Source: Epiperipatus broadwayi
Lineage: Eukaryota > Onychophora > Udeonychophora > Euonychophora > Peripatidae
Direction: 5' to 3'
Assembly: GCA_028023455.1 (NCBI GenBank)
Contig: JAQFVV010012491.1
Coordinates: 851,501-915,500, forward strand
DNA length: 64,000 nucleotides
Made by a program: the position numbers and the translations under genes
In this document: positions 61,601 to 64,000 of the stretch, in pieces
How the letters are laid out: every line of letters starts with the position of its first letter
Numbering within the stretch: the first letter of the stretch is position 1
The notes under the pieces: model-generated
Seen by the model: only the letters and a program-made list of their open reading frames with translations
The model's database searches: none
What the model was told of the DNA's origin: nothing

Positions 61601-64000
61601 TTTTAAAAAGTAGTAGAGATAAACAAATCAATATTTTAAATCCAGAAAAAAGTGACACAAGTAAAGCTGATTTGTACTGACAAATTATGTTTTTATAGTT
61701 AGTGATGATCATTGTTAGGAAATACAGTCAATTCATCAGAAATTTTCATTGAGATCTAATTTTAAATAATCACACTATGTAAATCAATCACTATAGTGTT
61801 TCTAACAATAAATTAGTTATTGACCAATATTGTGCTGAATGAATCAAATGTTTGTAAGAATTTTGACATTTACTCTTTAGTTTAACAATGGGTCATCTAC
61901 TATATTATAATTGTCTAACATGTGATATGATCATTAGATGATTAATTCCATCATCAAAATTTTTAAGTTAATTATTCCATTATATATAAATACAAGCTAT
62001 CACAAACATATGTATATATATATAATGTTTAAAACCATTATTTAAATAGTATAATCTCCCTCTTAACATTCAACAATACATATACTAAATGAGTGGTCTA
62101 CTCTTTCATTAAGTTCCCTTTGGTTATATAAAAAGGATATCTTGAATGCTCTTAATTAAACTAAAGATTTATTTCAATATATTTTTACAATAAACAGATT
62201 GATTTTAATTAATAAAGAAAATAAGTACCCCTTGAATCCAAAGTGCCCCTGAGAGTCCCTGTTCAAAGTAGAGTTTCAACTGAGTTTGCATGGAATTGGT
62301 AAATCATACACTCACAGGTATCAGTTGTACATTTCAAATGAGCTATGTAAATACAGTGGACCATTTTTTTAAATGATATGCCATTTATTGTAACAGCAGT
62401 TACTATTTATATGAAAATTTTAAACATTTTATATATATATATATTCAAAATTTGTGATTTCTTTTGCTTTTAAGTTTTTATTAATAAAAAATAGAGGTAA
62501 ATACAGAGAAAAGTTTGATTGATTATTTAAACTAAGATCCTCCAAGAGATAGAAGAGGAAATAATACCTGAGAATCAATCCAGAAGGAAACCTCATTTTA
62601 TCTTTAGAGACTAATTACATGGAATGACTGGCATTTGGAGTTATAGCAAATTAAAATAAGAAGCCAAAGATAAAAGTTATGGAAATTCATCATTAGTTTT
62701 TAACTAGTTCTTGAACTAAAGAACTAAGAATGTTTGAATACGATTCATATCTGTTTTGATTAAATATGTGCAGAAATTAAATATTTATGTTTCATTGACA
62801 GTAAAATGTATAAACTGATTTAAGTATACTTTTGTTAGAAAATAAGTTTTGAAAAGTTTAATTATTTTGCTTTACTATTTTAGGCATATTTAAGACAGAA
62901 ATATTTTAAGAAAGCAATCTTTTCTTGTGTATTAAAATGAAAGATTTCTATACAACATTTTTCAATTTACAGGACCCAATTATAAAATTTAGAAAAAAAA
63001 AGAATTAAAAAGATCTTATTAAATAACTTTGCTATTATTTGGGATGATCTTCATCATTTATCTACAAAAAAAAGACCTCAATTTTAAGCCTTTGTTTTTT
63101 CTTCATTCTAATCTACATGGCCATCTTTCCTGCTTCTTTTTTACTTACTCTCCATAAACTCTCACATCTTCAATTTTTTCACATTAAATAAAAATGTCAA
63201 TCTAAATTATCTTGCATTTTTATTTATTTTTTTATATTCTATTCCAAATTTATAAATCAAAGGTTGCCAAACTTTACAAATTTCTTTTTTCAATTATAAG
63301 AATATTATTATGAAAAATTAAATTGTACAATTCTCATGCTAGAACAGTTAATGGCCAGATTAGCAACATCTATAGGAGAGAGGAAAGTAATACTACTTGA
63401 AAAGAGTTATGTACTAAAACTATATATTATTATTAACAGTTTAATATATGTGAAAATAAGTTTAATTTTTTTAAAAAAAATAATAATTGAAACTTAATGA
63501 TGAAAATAACCAATATTTACTTACATTGCTAAAGAAGTTTAAGTATCAATGTCTTAACCTGAAGTAGTGTCATAATTTACATTGGTGGTCAGTCAAAATT
63601 TGTTGGGACATTGGCTATATATATTTTGTGAATTTAGGAGCCATAATTTAATTTTGTCCTTGTAAATGAAGTATTTTATTTTTTGTGAGAAGGTCAAAAA
63701 CAGTAAATATTAGAGATAATTTAAAGATTCTTGGAAATAAGAAAAAGAACAGTGTTCTGAAAAGTCATCATAAGATGTTTGATAAAAGATTACTTACACA
63801 TGTTTCAACAAACTATAACTGCTCATTAGTAAACGTTATGATATCATTTCAGAGCCAGAGTATAGATACTTAAACTTTATTAGCAATATAATTGTATATT
63901 TGTATATTTTCATCATTGAATTCCAATTGTTAATTGATTTAAAAAAATTAAAGTTCATTTAAACTTTTCAAACACATTCAATTTTTAGAATGTAATAATA
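58613..64000. other. 3' flank of the guanylate cyclase gene: nothing recognised
   Basis: After the candidate poly(A) site the sequence is A+T-rich, with short chance reading frames. 59760-60900 is somewhat less A+T-rich and may contain an old transposon, but I could not identify a motif. No second gene was found. Confidence 0.5.
58684..58689 (+). terminator. Candidate poly(A) signal of the guanylate cyclase gene
   Basis: An AATAAA hexamer 72 bases after the stop codon is followed by a T/GT-rich stretch (TTCTGTGATTTTATTTG), as expected for cleavage and polyadenylation. In DNA this A+T-rich, chance AATAAA is common; the position is what supports the call. Confidence 0.6.

Overview
This window is very A+T-rich eukaryotic DNA (about three-quarters A+T by eye). 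It has GT-AG introns of up to about 20 kb, trinucleotide microsatellites and many decayed retroelements. These features fit an invertebrate metazoan genome. I cannot name the species or even the phylum with confidence from the sequence alone.

One protein-coding gene is recognised: the 3' part of a membrane (receptor-type) guanylate cyclase on the + strand. Seven exons (5439-5591, 26138-26261, 28830-28898, 40794-40968, 46645-46743, 58073-58161, 58511-58612) join in frame. They encode the last 269 residues: the dimerisation coiled coil, the complete class III cyclase catalytic domain and a short C-terminal tail, ending at TAA 58610-58612 with an AATAAA 72 bases further on. The ligand-binding, transmembrane and kinase-homology exons are not seen and presumably lie upstream of base 1. 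Almost everything else between 5592 and 58510 is therefore intron of this gene, which serves as a landing pad for mobile elements.

Intron and flank content, left to right: a 140-bp (TTA)n tract beside a palindromic repeat (2.6-4.2 kb); a LINE 3' remnant (11.8-12.4 kb); an inverted element carrying hammerhead-ribozyme-like motifs in both arms (14.1-14.5 kb); a hairpin MITE (16.3 kb); a decayed minus-strand LINE with ORF1 zinc knuckles and an endonuclease start (16.7-19.1 kb); a second hairpin MITE (19.9 kb); a 5'-truncated LINE with a perfect 16-bp target-site duplication (21.5-22.3 kb); a further LINE tail (25.5 kb); four copies of a short tRNA-derived SINE (25.8, 32.3, 33.6, 47.8 kb); a second hammerhead element with an intact catalytic core (29.5 kb); a 179-bp tandem duplication (34.1 kb); a minus-strand LINE reverse transcriptase ending in a microsatellite (42.4-44.6 kb); two more decayed hammerhead copies (49.9, 50.5 kb); a LINE with an SGNH-hydrolase-like ORF1 remnant plus EN and RT (50.6-53.4 kb); and a ten-unit, about 348-bp tandem array that cuts that LINE off (53.4-56.9 kb). 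The 5.4 kb downstream of the gene holds nothing I recognise.

The most interesting material is the dispersed hammerhead family, in particular the copy at 29.6 kb (minus strand) with all core nucleotides intact, and the satellite array that appears to have grown from a palindromic element. No CRISPR array, rRNA or convincing functional tRNA gene was found.
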